Made by a program: the position numbers and the translations under genes. The notes below the pieces were generated by a model, which was given only the letters and a program-made list of their open reading frames with translations, ran no database searches and had not been told where the DNA came from. DNA of 64,000 bases from an uncultured Lachnospiraceae bacterium (GTDB lineage Bacteria; Bacillota; Clostridia; Lachnospirales; Lachnospiraceae): positions 62,001 through 126,000 of the forward strand of contig CAKRFU010000002.1 of assembly GCA_934320845.1 (NCBI GenBank), in the 5' to 3' direction. Each line of letters starts with the position of its first letter. Positions within the stretch are counted from its first letter, which is position 1. Below are positions 24,247 through 32,557 of the stretch, piece after piece.

Positions 24247-25822
24247 AAAAAGTATATACAAAGATTGTTCTAAGAATATGTGGAAAACATTAGTTATCAA
24301 TGTTTTGAGTGAAAGTTTGGATGCGGTTATAGTAGCAGCTGTTGTGTATTTTTTAGGAAATCTTGCAAATAGCATATTAAATAATTCTGTTACGAATGAA
24401 AAATATCTTCTATATAAAATACTATTTTGTCTAATTTTTTTGATTGTTATAGTTCCTATAATGGATTTAGTTAAAAATTTGCTTATGTTAAAAGGTGCAT
24501 TGGCACATGACCGATGTTTATATTTGAAATACCTGCAGATGGAGTATGATAAAATACGTGAAATTGAACCGGGTGAAATTCAAAATCGTCTGGAAAATGA
24601 TTTGATAGATTTTAGATTTTATTGGATGGAAATTACTACAAAGTGTATTGTTGTAGTTATTTTAACTGTTTTTTTAGGAATACAGTGCAGAGATATTCCT
24701 TATTTTTATGTTTTGGCTGTAGTTATAATATCTGTCTTACGTTCTGTATTTCCAATGATAATACGCAGATATGAGAGAAAGCTTGATTTAGATACAAGGG
24801 ATTATGAAGCGAATAACAAATCATTGGAAAATGAATTTTTTTCAAATATAGCTTTTGCAAAAAAGATAAAAATATCTAATGTATATATTAACATGCTAAA
24901 AGAATATTTTGTTTCTTTTTTCGAAACTACGAAGAAAAAACAGCTTTTGTTTGATGCATTTAGTAATAATTTTACTGTTTTATTAGAAAGATTATCATAT
25001 ATAGTGATATTGTTAATTGGCTGTTTTTTTGTAAAAAACAAAATGATTATGTTGGGAACAGTGATTAAAATGCTTGGTTATTCGAGTATATTTGACAGGG
25101 TTTGTTATGATATTGGTTTTATTATCAGAAAAAAGACTATTATAACAAATAGCTGCAACAGAATTTCACTTTTTTATAACAATAAAGAAAATACAATTGG
25201 GGAAAGCTATTTACCGAAAAGTGAGATTAAAATTAAAAAGTTGTCATTTTTTTATAAGAATAGGTCGGTTTTAAGAGATTACAGTAATAGAATATACATA
25301 AATCAAAAGAATGTTATAGTTGGGGATAATGGAAGTGGTAAGACAACACTGTTAAAGATATTATATGGACTTGAAAAGGATTATAAAGGTGAAATTTTAT
25401 TTGACAATAGGTTGTTTTCTGTTTTGGATATGGACTATTGGAGGGAGAATATAGGTGTTGCATTTCAAAATCCTATTGTTTTTGAGGGAAGTGTAAAAGA
25501 AAATATTACATTGTTTGTAAATAATGTTAACAATGGTGAAGCAGACAGGCTGATATGTGAATTGGGATTGCAGGACGTGAAAGACAGATTGTTAACTGAT
25601 AATGAAAAGAAAATTTCAGGTGGAGAGCTTCAAAAAATATCAATTGCAAGAGCATTAATGAGGAAACCATATATTTTATTCTTAGATGAACCTAATAATC
25701 ATTTAGATAGTGATGCTGATAATTGGCTATATGATTTTATTAAAAATTATAAAGGAACACTGGTTTATATTGCACATTCAAAGAGGTTTATAGATTTAGC
25801 TGATAATATAGTTCAGATGTAA
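24221..25822 (+). CDS. ABC exporter half-transporter (fused permease-ATPase), second of a pair
   Basis: A 533-residue partner of the preceding protein. Membrane segments occupy the first 300 residues. Its ATPase has Walker A GDNGSGKTT (about 369), Q-loop AFQNP, consensus signature SGGE (about 466), Walker B LFLDEP and switch His in IAHS. The start overlaps the upstream gene by 26 bp, indicating translational coupling and an obligate pair. One subunit has a good signature motif and the other a degenerate one, as in asymmetric heterodimeric exporters. An ATG at 24233 is an alternative start. Confidence 0.85.
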   Translation: MEKYMNAIEKSIYKDCSKNMWKTLVINVLSESLDAVIVAAVVYFLGNLANSILNNSVTNEKYLLYKILFCLIFLIVIVPIMDLVKNLLMLKGALAHDRCLYLKYLQMEYDKIREIEPGEIQNRLENDLIDFRFYWMEITTKCIVVVILTVFLGIQCRDIPYFYVLAVVIISVLRSVFPMIIRRYERKLDLDTRDYEANNKSLENEFFSNIAFAKKIKISNVYINMLKEYFVSFFETTKKKQLLFDAFSNNFTVLLERLSYIVILLIGCFFVKNKMIMLGTVIKMLGYSSIFDRVCYDIGFIIRKKTIITNSCNRISLFYNNKENTIGESYLPKSEIKIKKLSFFYKNRSVLRDYSNRIYINQKNVIVGDNGSGKTTLLKILYGLEKDYKGEILFDNRLFSVLDMDYWRENIGVAFQNPIVFEGSVKENITLFVNNVNNGEADRLICELGLQDVKDRLLTDNEKKISGGELQKISIARALMRKPYILFLDEPNNHLDSDADNWLYDFIKNYKGTLVYIAHSKRFIDLADNIVQM

Positions 25823-25888
25823 ATATTTAGTTGTTGTAAAAATAGCAAAAGTATTAACAACATATACCAACAAAAATTAAAAAAATTG

Positions 25889-25917
25889 TTGACAAAATAA
25901 ATTTCGTATGCTATTAT
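25889..25917 (+). promoter_or_regulatory. sigma-A promoter of tRNA-Trp
   Basis: A perfect TTGACA and TATTAT are separated by 17 bp, about 30 bp before the tRNA. Confidence 0.8.
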
Positions 25918-25948
25918 TTAATAGTCGCGTGTGAGCGAGCATCTATAT

Positions 25949-26019
25949 AGGGGTGTAGTTCATCGGTAGAATAAGAGTCTCCAAAACTCCAGAGGAGGGT
26001 TCGATTCCTTCCACCCCTG
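25949..26019 (+). tRNA. tRNA-Trp (CCA anticodon)
   Basis: The cloverleaf can be drawn: acceptor AGGGGTG / CACCCCT, D-stem GTTC / GAAT, anticodon loop CTCCAAA, T-stem GAGGG / CCTTC with loop TTCGATT, discriminator G. The bottom pair of the anticodon stem is an A-C mismatch. The 3' CCA is not encoded. It is a single tRNA with its own promoter and terminator. Confidence 0.95.
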
Positions 26020-26024
26020 TTATT

Positions 26025-26057
26025 AAAAAGTCTATCCAGTGTGGGATAGACTTTTTT
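26025..26057 (+). terminator. Terminator of tRNA-Trp
   Basis: A 13-bp stem, AAAAAGTCTATCC / GGATAGACTTTTT, with a 6-nt loop and T-run. Confidence 0.93.
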
Positions 26058-26091
26058 CGTATATGCTTTTTTAGAAAGTGAGGCAGAGACA

Positions 26092-26424
26092 ATGAACAAA
26101 AGGCAGTCATTTTATGATGTAAGTTCTTTTTACAACAAAAAGGCAGTATTAAAATGCAGTTTTAAAGGAATGAGGTATCAGGTTGAGGGGATTTCAAAAG
26201 ATGATGATGTAAAAGTTTTACAGGCAGATGTATGGCCGGAGCCTTTCTGCTATGAAAAGACACCGCTTGAATTTCATATGACAAAAGAATTTGAGTACAG
26301 CGAAAACGGACTTGATGAAGTTTACGAATGGATATGCAGCCAGTATGAGTCAAGAAAGGAAGAATGGGATTTTGCACTTAAAAATCCGCTTGATAAGGCT
26401 AGACAGATGGGAATTATTGGGTGA
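26092..26424 (+). CDS. Hypothetical protein, 110 aa
   Basis: A soluble protein I do not recognise. It begins MNKRQSFYDVSSFYNKK and has an aromatic-rich centre (ADVWPEPFCYEKTP). The C-terminus is helical and ends in RQMGIIG. It is followed 40 bp later by another small gene and then the radical SAM gene on the same strand. Real coding is supported by codon use and a GAGG site before the ATG. Confidence 0.65.
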   Translation: MNKRQSFYDVSSFYNKKAVLKCSFKGMRYQVEGISKDDDVKVLQADVWPEPFCYEKTPLEFHMTKEFEYSENGLDEVYEWICSQYESRKEEWDFALKNPLDKARQMGIIG

Positions 26425-26464
26425 CAGTCGGTTAGGAAAGTGCAGGAGAGAGGACGTTTATTTT

Positions 26465-26698
26465 ATGGATTATAAAAAATATCTTATAGAGGGTTTTTGT
26501 CCGGTTGATAAATATCACTGTCTTATGCCGGTAGAGTACGAGAGCGAGGAAAGTGATGGAATTGTTGTCGGGTATCATAAAAAAAGAATGGTATGCAGAC
26601 ATGCATTGGCAGGCAGTTGTGGGAATGCGGATAAATGTAAGTTTTTTGAGGATGCACCGGAAAAACTTGATAAAGACGAAAAGTGGTATGAGCAGTAA
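26465..26698 (+). CDS. Cys-rich small hypothetical protein, 77 aa
   Basis: The ATG at 26465 follows AGGAGAGAGG. The protein carries five cysteines: two in the N-terminal part (GFCPVDKYHC) and three in a C-x7-C-x5-C-type cluster with a histidine (CRHALAGSCGNADKCKFF). The latter spacing resembles a CCCH zinc finger. It lies 29 bp before the B12 radical SAM gene and may be co-transcribed with it. Function is unknown. Confidence 0.65.
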   Translation: MDYKKYLIEGFCPVDKYHCLMPVEYESEESDGIVVGYHKKRMVCRHALAGSCGNADKCKFFEDAPEKLDKDEKWYEQ

Positions 26699-26727
26699 TG
26701 TATGATAAGAGATAAGAGGTTGTTAAT

Positions 26728-28515
26728 ATGATTTTACTTGTTGGAATAAATGCGAAATATATACATTCAAATCTTGGCGTGTATTGTATTCAGGCGTATG
26801 CAAGGAAACGAGGCATAACGGATAAGGATTTACAGATAAAAGAATACACAATAAATCAGGAGGTTGATTTTATTCTTGGGGATATATATCTTCAGAAGCC
26901 TGAGATGATTGGTTTTTCGTGCTATATATGGAATATTGATTTTGTGACTGAGATAACAAAGGAGCTTAAAAAAATCATGCCTGATGTGCCTATATGGCTT
27001 GGCGGTCCGGAGGTTTCTTACGACAGTGACAGGCAGCTTGAAAAGTATCCTTGGATTGACGGTATTATGTCCGGTGAAGGTGAGGTTACATTTTATGAGA
27101 TGTTACAATATTATCTTTCAGGCGGCAAAAAAGATTTTGGTGATAATATAAGGTTGTTGTCGGACATAAAGGGAATTGTCTATAGAGACGGTGATAAGAC
27201 AGTCATAAACGAGGCAAGACCGAGAATGTGTATGGATGAGATTCCGTTTCCTTATACCGAGGATGTCGGATTTGATATTGAGTCGCTTAAGAACAGAATA
27301 ATATATTATGAGACAAGCAGGGGCTGTCCTTATGGCTGCAGTTATTGTCTGTCATCGGTTGATAAAAAGGTAAGATTTAGAAAATGGGAACTTGTTGAAA
27401 AGGAACTTAAATTTTTTATTGATATGAAAGTACCGCAGGTCAAGTTTGTTGACAGGACTTTCAATTGTGATCATGAACATACAATGAGAATATGGAAATA
27501 TATAAATGAGCATGACAATGGTATAACAAATTTTCATTTTGAGCTTTCTGCCGAACTTTTGACCGATGAAGAAATAGATTATGTAAGCGGGTTAAGACCG
27601 GGACTTGTGCAGTTTGAAATCGGAGTTCAGACGGCAAATAAGGAGACTTTAAAGGCAATTCACAGAAACCCTGACCTCACTTTATTAAAAAAGAAAGTTG
27701 CAAAGATAAGGGAAAAGAGAAATATTCACCAGCATCTTGACCTTATAGTGGGGCTGCCATATGAAGATTATGCGTCTTTTAGAGAGTCATATAATACTGT
27801 TTATTCAATGAAACCGGATCAGCTCCAGCTTGGATTTTTGAAAGTGCTGAAAGGTTCGCCTCTATATTATGACAGGGAAAAATTTGGCATAGTATATCAG
27901 GAAAGAGCACCTTACGAAGTATTGTTTACAAAATGGATTTCTTATGATGATGTTCTTAGATTGAAGCGTGTTGAAGATATGACGGAGCGTTATTATAACA
28001 GCCTGCAATTTGAAGCGTCACTTCCGTTTATGGTTTCACTTTTTGAAACGCCGTTTGACTTTTTTATGGACCTCGGTAATTATTATCATGAGATGGGATA
28101 CGAGGGAATACATCAGTCAAGGCTTCAGAATTATGAGATACTTTTGGAGTTTGCCGTTAAGAGATGTGGCATTGACGGAGAGGATAGAAATGTTCTTGAA
28201 CAGCTTATCACTTATGATATTTATGCAAGGGAAAATCTTAAAAACAGACCAAAGTTCATAAACTGGCAGTCTGAGATACCAAAGGACGAGATAAGAGAGT
28301 TTTATCAAAATGAGGAAAAGTGTCATAAATATCTTTCGGGATATGAAGGAAATGACTGGAAACAGCTTCACAGGATGACGCATCTGCAGCAGTTTGATAT
28401 AGATGTATTAAAATATATTGAAGAGGGAATTATTGAAAATAAAAAGAGCAGACTTCTGTTTGATTACAAAAACAGAAATCCGCTTGACTATCAGGCAGGA
28501 ATATATGTTATTTAA
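26728..28515 (+). CDS. B12-binding radical SAM protein (DUF4080 type)
   Basis: A 595-residue protein. Residues 1 to about 140 form a cobalamin-binding domain (starts ILLVGINAKYIHSNLGVYC). A radical SAM core follows with C200xxxC204xxC207 in RGCPYGCSYC, which binds the 4Fe-4S cluster. The C-terminal region matches DUF4080. Class B radical SAM enzymes use methylcobalamin or cobalamin for methylations and rearrangements; the substrate here is not predictable. The gene ends 4 bp into the converging TPR gene. Confidence 0.88.
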   Translation: MILLVGINAKYIHSNLGVYCIQAYARKRGITDKDLQIKEYTINQEVDFILGDIYLQKPEMIGFSCYIWNIDFVTEITKELKKIMPDVPIWLGGPEVSYDSDRQLEKYPWIDGIMSGEGEVTFYEMLQYYLSGGKKDFGDNIRLLSDIKGIVYRDGDKTVINEARPRMCMDEIPFPYTEDVGFDIESLKNRIIYYETSRGCPYGCSYCLSSVDKKVRFRKWELVEKELKFFIDMKVPQVKFVDRTFNCDHEHTMRIWKYINEHDNGITNFHFELSAELLTDEEIDYVSGLRPGLVQFEIGVQTANKETLKAIHRNPDLTLLKKKVAKIREKRNIHQHLDLIVGLPYEDYASFRESYNTVYSMKPDQLQLGFLKVLKGSPLYYDREKFGIVYQERAPYEVLFTKWISYDDVLRLKRVEDMTERYYNSLQFEASLPFMVSLFETPFDFFMDLGNYYHEMGYEGIHQSRLQNYEILLEFAVKRCGIDGEDRNVLEQLITYDIYARENLKNRPKFINWQSEIPKDEIREFYQNEEKCHKYLSGYEGNDWKQLHRMTHLQQFDIDVLKYIEEGIIENKKSRLLFDYKNRNPLDYQAGIYVI

Positions 28516-29123
28516 TAGTTTTGAAGCATGACTGTAAGCTTTTGTGCTATGGAGTCTTTTAAATATGCATCGGATGACTGGATTTTGTCGATTAGCTGCT
28601 GTACTTTGTCAATATCATTATTTTTGAGATAAATTTTGGCAAGTCCCGTATAGCAGCCTGATATGTCGCAGTTAAGTGTGTTTATGGCATATTCAAATAT
28701 CTGCTTTGCTTCATTTATAAAACCTCGTTCAAGAAGATATGTACCCCATTTGTTTAAAAGACTTAAAAATTTGAGATAATTTTGGTCATAAACAGCGAGA
28801 ACTTCAAAATTACCGCGTCCATATGTCTCTTTGATGTCAGTATTTGTCATTCCGGAAAGATTTATCATTTTTTTAGAAAGAGTTTTATCTACATCCTGTT
28901 GTATCTGTAATAGTTCAGCATCGTTTGTGTGCTCGCTAAAAGGCAGTAATTCTCGGTCTATGCTGATATAGTCAAGTTCAGAAATATCCTTGTTTCTGGA
29001 AAAGTCGGCTTCATGTTCACGCCGCCAGAAATCCTTGTTTTGTGTTTCTAAACTATCCTGTTGTTTTAACTTGACGCGAAGCCACAATAAGAATACAATA
29101 AAGCATATAAAAAATACAGGCAT
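28512..29123 (-). CDS. Membrane-anchored TPR protein, 203 aa
   Basis: An N-terminal hydrophobic helix (VFFICFIVFLLWLRV) is followed by a polar, Glu/Asp-rich linker and a C-terminal half with TPR-like helical repeats (about residues 118-190). It is probably tethered to the membrane with the repeats facing the cytoplasm, because a positively charged segment follows the helix. It converges on, and overlaps by 4 bp, the radical SAM gene. A GAGGAAAA site precedes the ATG. Partner proteins are unknown. Confidence 0.7.
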   Translation of the reverse strand: MPVFFICFIVFLLWLRVKLKQQDSLETQNKDFWRREHEADFSRNKDISELDYISIDRELLPFSEHTNDAELLQIQQDVDKTLSKKMINLSGMTNTDIKETYGRGNFEVLAVYDQNYLKFLSLLNKWGTYLLERGFINEAKQIFEYAINTLNCDISGCYTGLAKIYLKNNDIDKVQQLIDKIQSSDAYLKDSIAQKLTVMLQNY

Positions 29124-29197
29124 TGTTTTTTCCTCTCATATGTAAATATATCAGTATCGGTATGCAGTGTCTGAGCAGGATTGGAGGTTGTCATAAA

Positions 29198-29302
29198 GTG
29201 AATTTTTTTAACAAGAAAAATCAACAGAAGATTGCGGCAGTTATTTGTATTGTTTTAGTTGTAGCAATGGTTCTGCCAATTGTACTCCAATATTTACAGT
29301 AA
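29198..29302 (+). CDS. Small membrane protein, 34 aa
   Basis: A GTG start 10 bp after a GGAGG site encodes a 34-residue peptide. It has a Lys/Gln-rich N-terminus and one membrane helix (about residues 13-31, AAVICIVLVVAMVLPIVL). It resembles in layout the tiny membrane proteins (Prli42-like) found in Firmicutes, but I cannot assign a family. It stands alone between a divergent TPR gene and a structured non-coding stretch. Confidence 0.5.
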   Translation: MNFFNKKNQQKIAAVICIVLVVAMVLPIVLQYLQ

Positions 29303-29340
29303 TTGCAAAATACGATATTTTATAGGTATGCAAAAGAGCC

Positions 29341-29402
29341 AAAGAGTCAAGAATGCTAAAGAGGATATTATTTATTTCTTTAAGCTGATATTTTGACTCT
29401 TT
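29341..29402. repeat. Long-stem inverted repeat before the VanW gene
   Basis: The outer arms AAAGAGTCAA and TTGACTCTTT are exact complements 42 bp apart. Inside, GCTAAAGA pairs with TCTTTA(a)GC, giving a two-tier hairpin. The right arm also contains TTGACT, and a weak TATGTA lies 17 bp later, so the repeat could be an operator overlapping a promoter. Confidence 0.5.
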
Positions 29403-29492
29403 AATCTTATATAAATATGTATTTAGAATACTCAATAAGAAAATAAATGTCAAATAAATAATAAAGCAAAAATCAGAGGTAAGTGGGAATTT

Positions 29493-30953
29493 ATGAAGAA
29501 GAATAAAAAAACATGTATTGTTATTTTGAGTGTATGTCTTTTGGCGCTGATTATATGTATTATTGCTGTGATAATTGTAAAAGCTAAACTGACTGATGAC
29601 AAACATATAGTGAGTGGAGCAAGTATAAGTGGTGTGGATATAGGTGGTCTTACGGAAGAACAGGCATCAAAAAAGGTTGAAGAGTACAAGACTTTTTTGA
29701 AAAACAGAAAAATTACCATAAAATATGGCAATGATAAAAAAGAAACTGATACAACTTTTGAAAGACTTGGATTTTATATAGAAGATAATGATTATGTTAA
29801 AGAAGCATATAATATAGGAAAGAAAGGGAACATATTTAAAAGATTTAAGGAAATTGTTTCTGTCAGTAAAAAGGATGTAACGTACAATTTAAAAACAGGC
29901 GTTGACAGGGATATTCTTGAAAAATATATAATATTAAAGAGCAGGCTTCACAATAAAAAAGTTATAAATTCAAAGTTTAAAATGACGGCTAAGGGATTGA
30001 AAGCGACTAAATCACAATCAGGTCTTAAAGTAAAAATAGACGATACAGTAGCTCTTTTTGAAGAAAAAATTTCAGGTAATCTAAAAGATAAGAGTTTGAC
30101 TTTGGATGCCGTTGTGCAGACGAAAAAACCAAAGTATACAAAGAAAATGAATGAGAAGTGTACAGACCTGCTCGGTGAGTATTCTACTGACTACAGTTCT
30201 TCCACAGCGGACAGATGTAACAATGTCCAGACAGCAGCAGGGCGCATAAATGGAACTATTCTAAATCCGGGACAGACATTTTCAACGGTTAAAGTCATAA
30301 AAGACAGAACTGAGGAAAACGGATATAAGGCGGCACCTGAGTATTCGGGAGGAAAGGTTGTCTCAGGTGTCGGAGGTGGAGTATGCCAGGTGTCAACGAC
30401 TTTGTATAATGCTGTTATAAATGCTGAGTTACAGGTGGTTGAGCGTTCACCGCATTCAATGGTGGTTCATTATGTAAATGTTTCAAGAGATGCCGCAATA
30501 TCAGGCAATTACAAAGATTTGAAATTTAGAAATAATACAAAGTCACCGATATATATATACGCATCGGCAAGCGGAGGAATTCTTTCATTTAAAATTTATG
30601 GGGAAGAAAACAGAAGCAAAAACAGAAGGATAGAATTTGAATCTGAGATAGTTGAAGAAAAACAGCCGGAGGGAGAGGTCGTCACAGTTGATGCAACGAA
30701 GCCGTCAGGTTATAGGGAGATAACGCAGTCAGCACATACAGGTTACAATGCAAGACTTTGGAAAGTTATCTATATAAATGATGTTAAGAAGAAGAGAGTT
30801 CTTGTAAATACGAGTTCATACAATGCCGAGCCACAGCATGTTACTGTTGGAAGGCAGGAAGTTGAGAAGCAGGAAACCAAAGACAGGGATAAAAATCAAA
30901 AAGAAGAAAAAGAACAGAAACAGAATGACAAAAAGTCACAGGATAATCAATGA
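29493..30953 (+). CDS. VanW-family cell-wall protein
   Basis: A 486-residue protein. An N-terminal signal anchor (IVILSVCLLALIICIIAVII) is followed by a PG_binding_4 domain (about 50-190). A VanW domain (about 215-350) follows with the GGGVCQVSTTLYNAV motif. After a beta-rich part, the protein ends in a highly charged Lys/Glu/Gln/Asp tail. Family members face the outside of the membrane and are linked to peptidoglycan; VanW has no proven enzymatic activity. The next gene starts 24 bp downstream. Confidence 0.85.
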   Translation: MKKNKKTCIVILSVCLLALIICIIAVIIVKAKLTDDKHIVSGASISGVDIGGLTEEQASKKVEEYKTFLKNRKITIKYGNDKKETDTTFERLGFYIEDNDYVKEAYNIGKKGNIFKRFKEIVSVSKKDVTYNLKTGVDRDILEKYIILKSRLHNKKVINSKFKMTAKGLKATKSQSGLKVKIDDTVALFEEKISGNLKDKSLTLDAVVQTKKPKYTKKMNEKCTDLLGEYSTDYSSSTADRCNNVQTAAGRINGTILNPGQTFSTVKVIKDRTEENGYKAAPEYSGGKVVSGVGGGVCQVSTTLYNAVINAELQVVERSPHSMVVHYVNVSRDAAISGNYKDLKFRNNTKSPIYIYASASGGILSFKIYGEENRSKNRRIEFESEIVEEKQPEGEVVTVDATKPSGYREITQSAHTGYNARLWKVIYINDVKKKRVLVNTSSYNAEPQHVTVGRQEVEKQETKDRDKNQKEEKEQKQNDKKSQDNQ

Positions 30954-30977
30954 GAATAGAAAGGAATAAACGGACAG

Positions 30978-31958
30978 ATGGAAATAGGAAAAGTACCTGA
31001 AAATGTTTTAAAAAGAGCAGTTTTTAAGCAGATAAAACATAGAAGAGACGAAGTGATTTTGCATCCGGGTGTCGGAGAGGATTGTTCAGCGGTTGCCGTG
31101 GGTGATGATGAGGCACTTGTGTTTTCGACAGACCCGATAACAGGTACCGACAAGGGAATAGGTAATCTGGCGGTTCATATCACTGCAAATGACCTGGCAT
31201 CAAGTGGAGCTGAGCCTATAGGTATTATGACTACGATAATTCTTCCTGATGGCACGAGAGAAATAAAATTGAGAAAAATAATGGAAGAAATAGAGGCTGC
31301 CTGTCTGTCATTGGGAATAGAGGTTATGGGAGGTCATACGGAAATTTCCGATGCGGTCAACAGACCTATAATAAATGTGACAGGTGTGGGCAAAGTAAAA
31401 AAAGGCAGGATAGTTTCGACAGGAGGACTAAAACCAGGTGATGAGATTGTTATGACAAAGTGGGCAGGTCTTGAGGGAACTTCAATAATTGCCGCCGAAA
31501 AAGAGGAAAAGCTTCGTGAGACACTGCCGCAGGAACTAATTGACGTGGCAAAAGGATTTAAAGAGTATCTTTCTGTTATTCCTGAATCAAAAATTGCAAT
31601 GGAAGTTGGCGTGAGTGCCATGCATGACGTTACGGAGGGCGGAGTTTTTGGTGCACTTTGGGAGCTTGGTGAAGCATCAGGTGTCGGAATTATCGCACAT
31701 CTTGATAAAATTCCGATAAAACAGGAAACTATAGAGGTTTGCGAAGTCTTTCACCTTAATCCGTATATGCTCATATCAAGCGGAAGTATGATGATAGGCT
31801 GTGAGAAAGGAAATCTTTTAGTTGAAAAATTAAATGAAGCCGGAATAAACGCAGCAGTTATAGGAAGAGCTACCGAGGGAAATGATAGAATTGTTGTCAG
31901 CAAAGATGAGACAAGATATATAGGGCCTGCTGGAAGTGACGAACTTTATAAGATATAA
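30978..31958 (+). CDS. AIR synthase-related (HypE-like) protein
   Basis: A 326-residue PurM-superfamily protein with HPGVGEDCSAVAVGDD (ATP-binding Asp motif), HITANDLASSGAEP, EVMGGHTEIS and HDVTEGGVFGAL, the usual AIRS/HypE/SelD-type landmarks. It lacks the C-terminal cysteine motif needed for carbamoyl transfer in true HypE, and no hydrogenase genes are near, so I do not call it hypE. By family it should bind ATP and activate a carboxamide or similar substrate. The real substrate is unknown. Confidence 0.8.
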   Translation: MEIGKVPENVLKRAVFKQIKHRRDEVILHPGVGEDCSAVAVGDDEALVFSTDPITGTDKGIGNLAVHITANDLASSGAEPIGIMTTIILPDGTREIKLRKIMEEIEAACLSLGIEVMGGHTEISDAVNRPIINVTGVGKVKKGRIVSTGGLKPGDEIVMTKWAGLEGTSIIAAEKEEKLRETLPQELIDVAKGFKEYLSVIPESKIAMEVGVSAMHDVTEGGVFGALWELGEASGVGIIAHLDKIPIKQETIEVCEVFHLNPYMLISSGSMMIGCEKGNLLVEKLNEAGINAAVIGRATEGNDRIVVSKDETRYIGPAGSDELYKI

Positions 31959-32059
31959 AAATGGCAGATAATAAAATGTGGACAAATAATAAATTTTTGT
32001 ATCTGTAAATCAAAACCTGTGGGTGAACAGAAATATATATGAAAGGTATGGTGATTTTT

Positions 32060-32557
32060 ATGAACAGTGAATTGCGAAATAAAATTCTTAATGCAATCAG
32101 CCAGAACAGCCGTTATTCAACTAAAGAGCTGGCGGCGATGCTTGGCAGTGATGAGAAAGCAGTTGAGGAAGAAATCAGCCGTATGGAGGAGGAAAATGTG
32201 ATATGTGGCTATCCTACTCTTATAAATTGGGATAAGACTGATTGTGAAAAAGTAACGGCACTTATAGAGGTGAAAGTTACGCCGCAGCGTGACATGGGAT
32301 TTAATAAGGTTGCGGAAAGAATATATAAATTTGATGAGGTTGAGAGTGTGTATCTTATGTCAGGAGGATTTGATCTGACAGTTACAATATCGGGGAGGAG
32401 CATGAAAGAAGTTGCGAGATTTGTTTCAGAGAAACTTTCGACTTTAGAATATGTAAACAGTACAGCAACATATTTTGTATTGAAAAAATATAAAGAACAT
32501 GGTCTTGAGATGACAGGTGAGCACCATGAACCGGAAAGGATGTTAATTACACCATGA
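32060..32557 (+). CDS. Lrp/AsnC family transcriptional regulator
   Basis: A 165-residue protein with an N-terminal winged helix-turn-helix (YSTKELAAMLGSDEKAVEEEI) and a C-terminal RAM/AsnC ligand-binding domain (about 65-145). The start at 32060 follows GGTGA; an in-frame ATG at 32039 would add seven residues. Its stop overlaps the aminotransferase start (ATGA), a common Lrp-aminotransferase pairing in clostridia. It probably senses an amino acid and controls this pair, as an inference from context. Confidence 0.88.
   Translation: MNSELRNKILNAISQNSRYSTKELAAMLGSDEKAVEEEISRMEEENVICGYPTLINWDKTDCEKVTALIEVKVTPQRDMGFNKVAERIYKFDEVESVYLMSGGFDLTVTISGRSMKEVARFVSEKLSTLEYVNSTATYFVLKKYKEHGLEMTGEHHEPERMLITP

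Noticed and set aside
22535..26019. tRNA-Trp as an attachment site for an integrated island carrying the ABC pair
   Set aside because: No integrase gene and no second copy of the tRNA 3' end at the far edge of the AT-rich stretch.
30978..31958. Calling the AIRS-like gene hypE
   Set aside because: The C-terminal cysteine motif required for hydrogenase maturation is missing and no hydrogenase genes are nearby.
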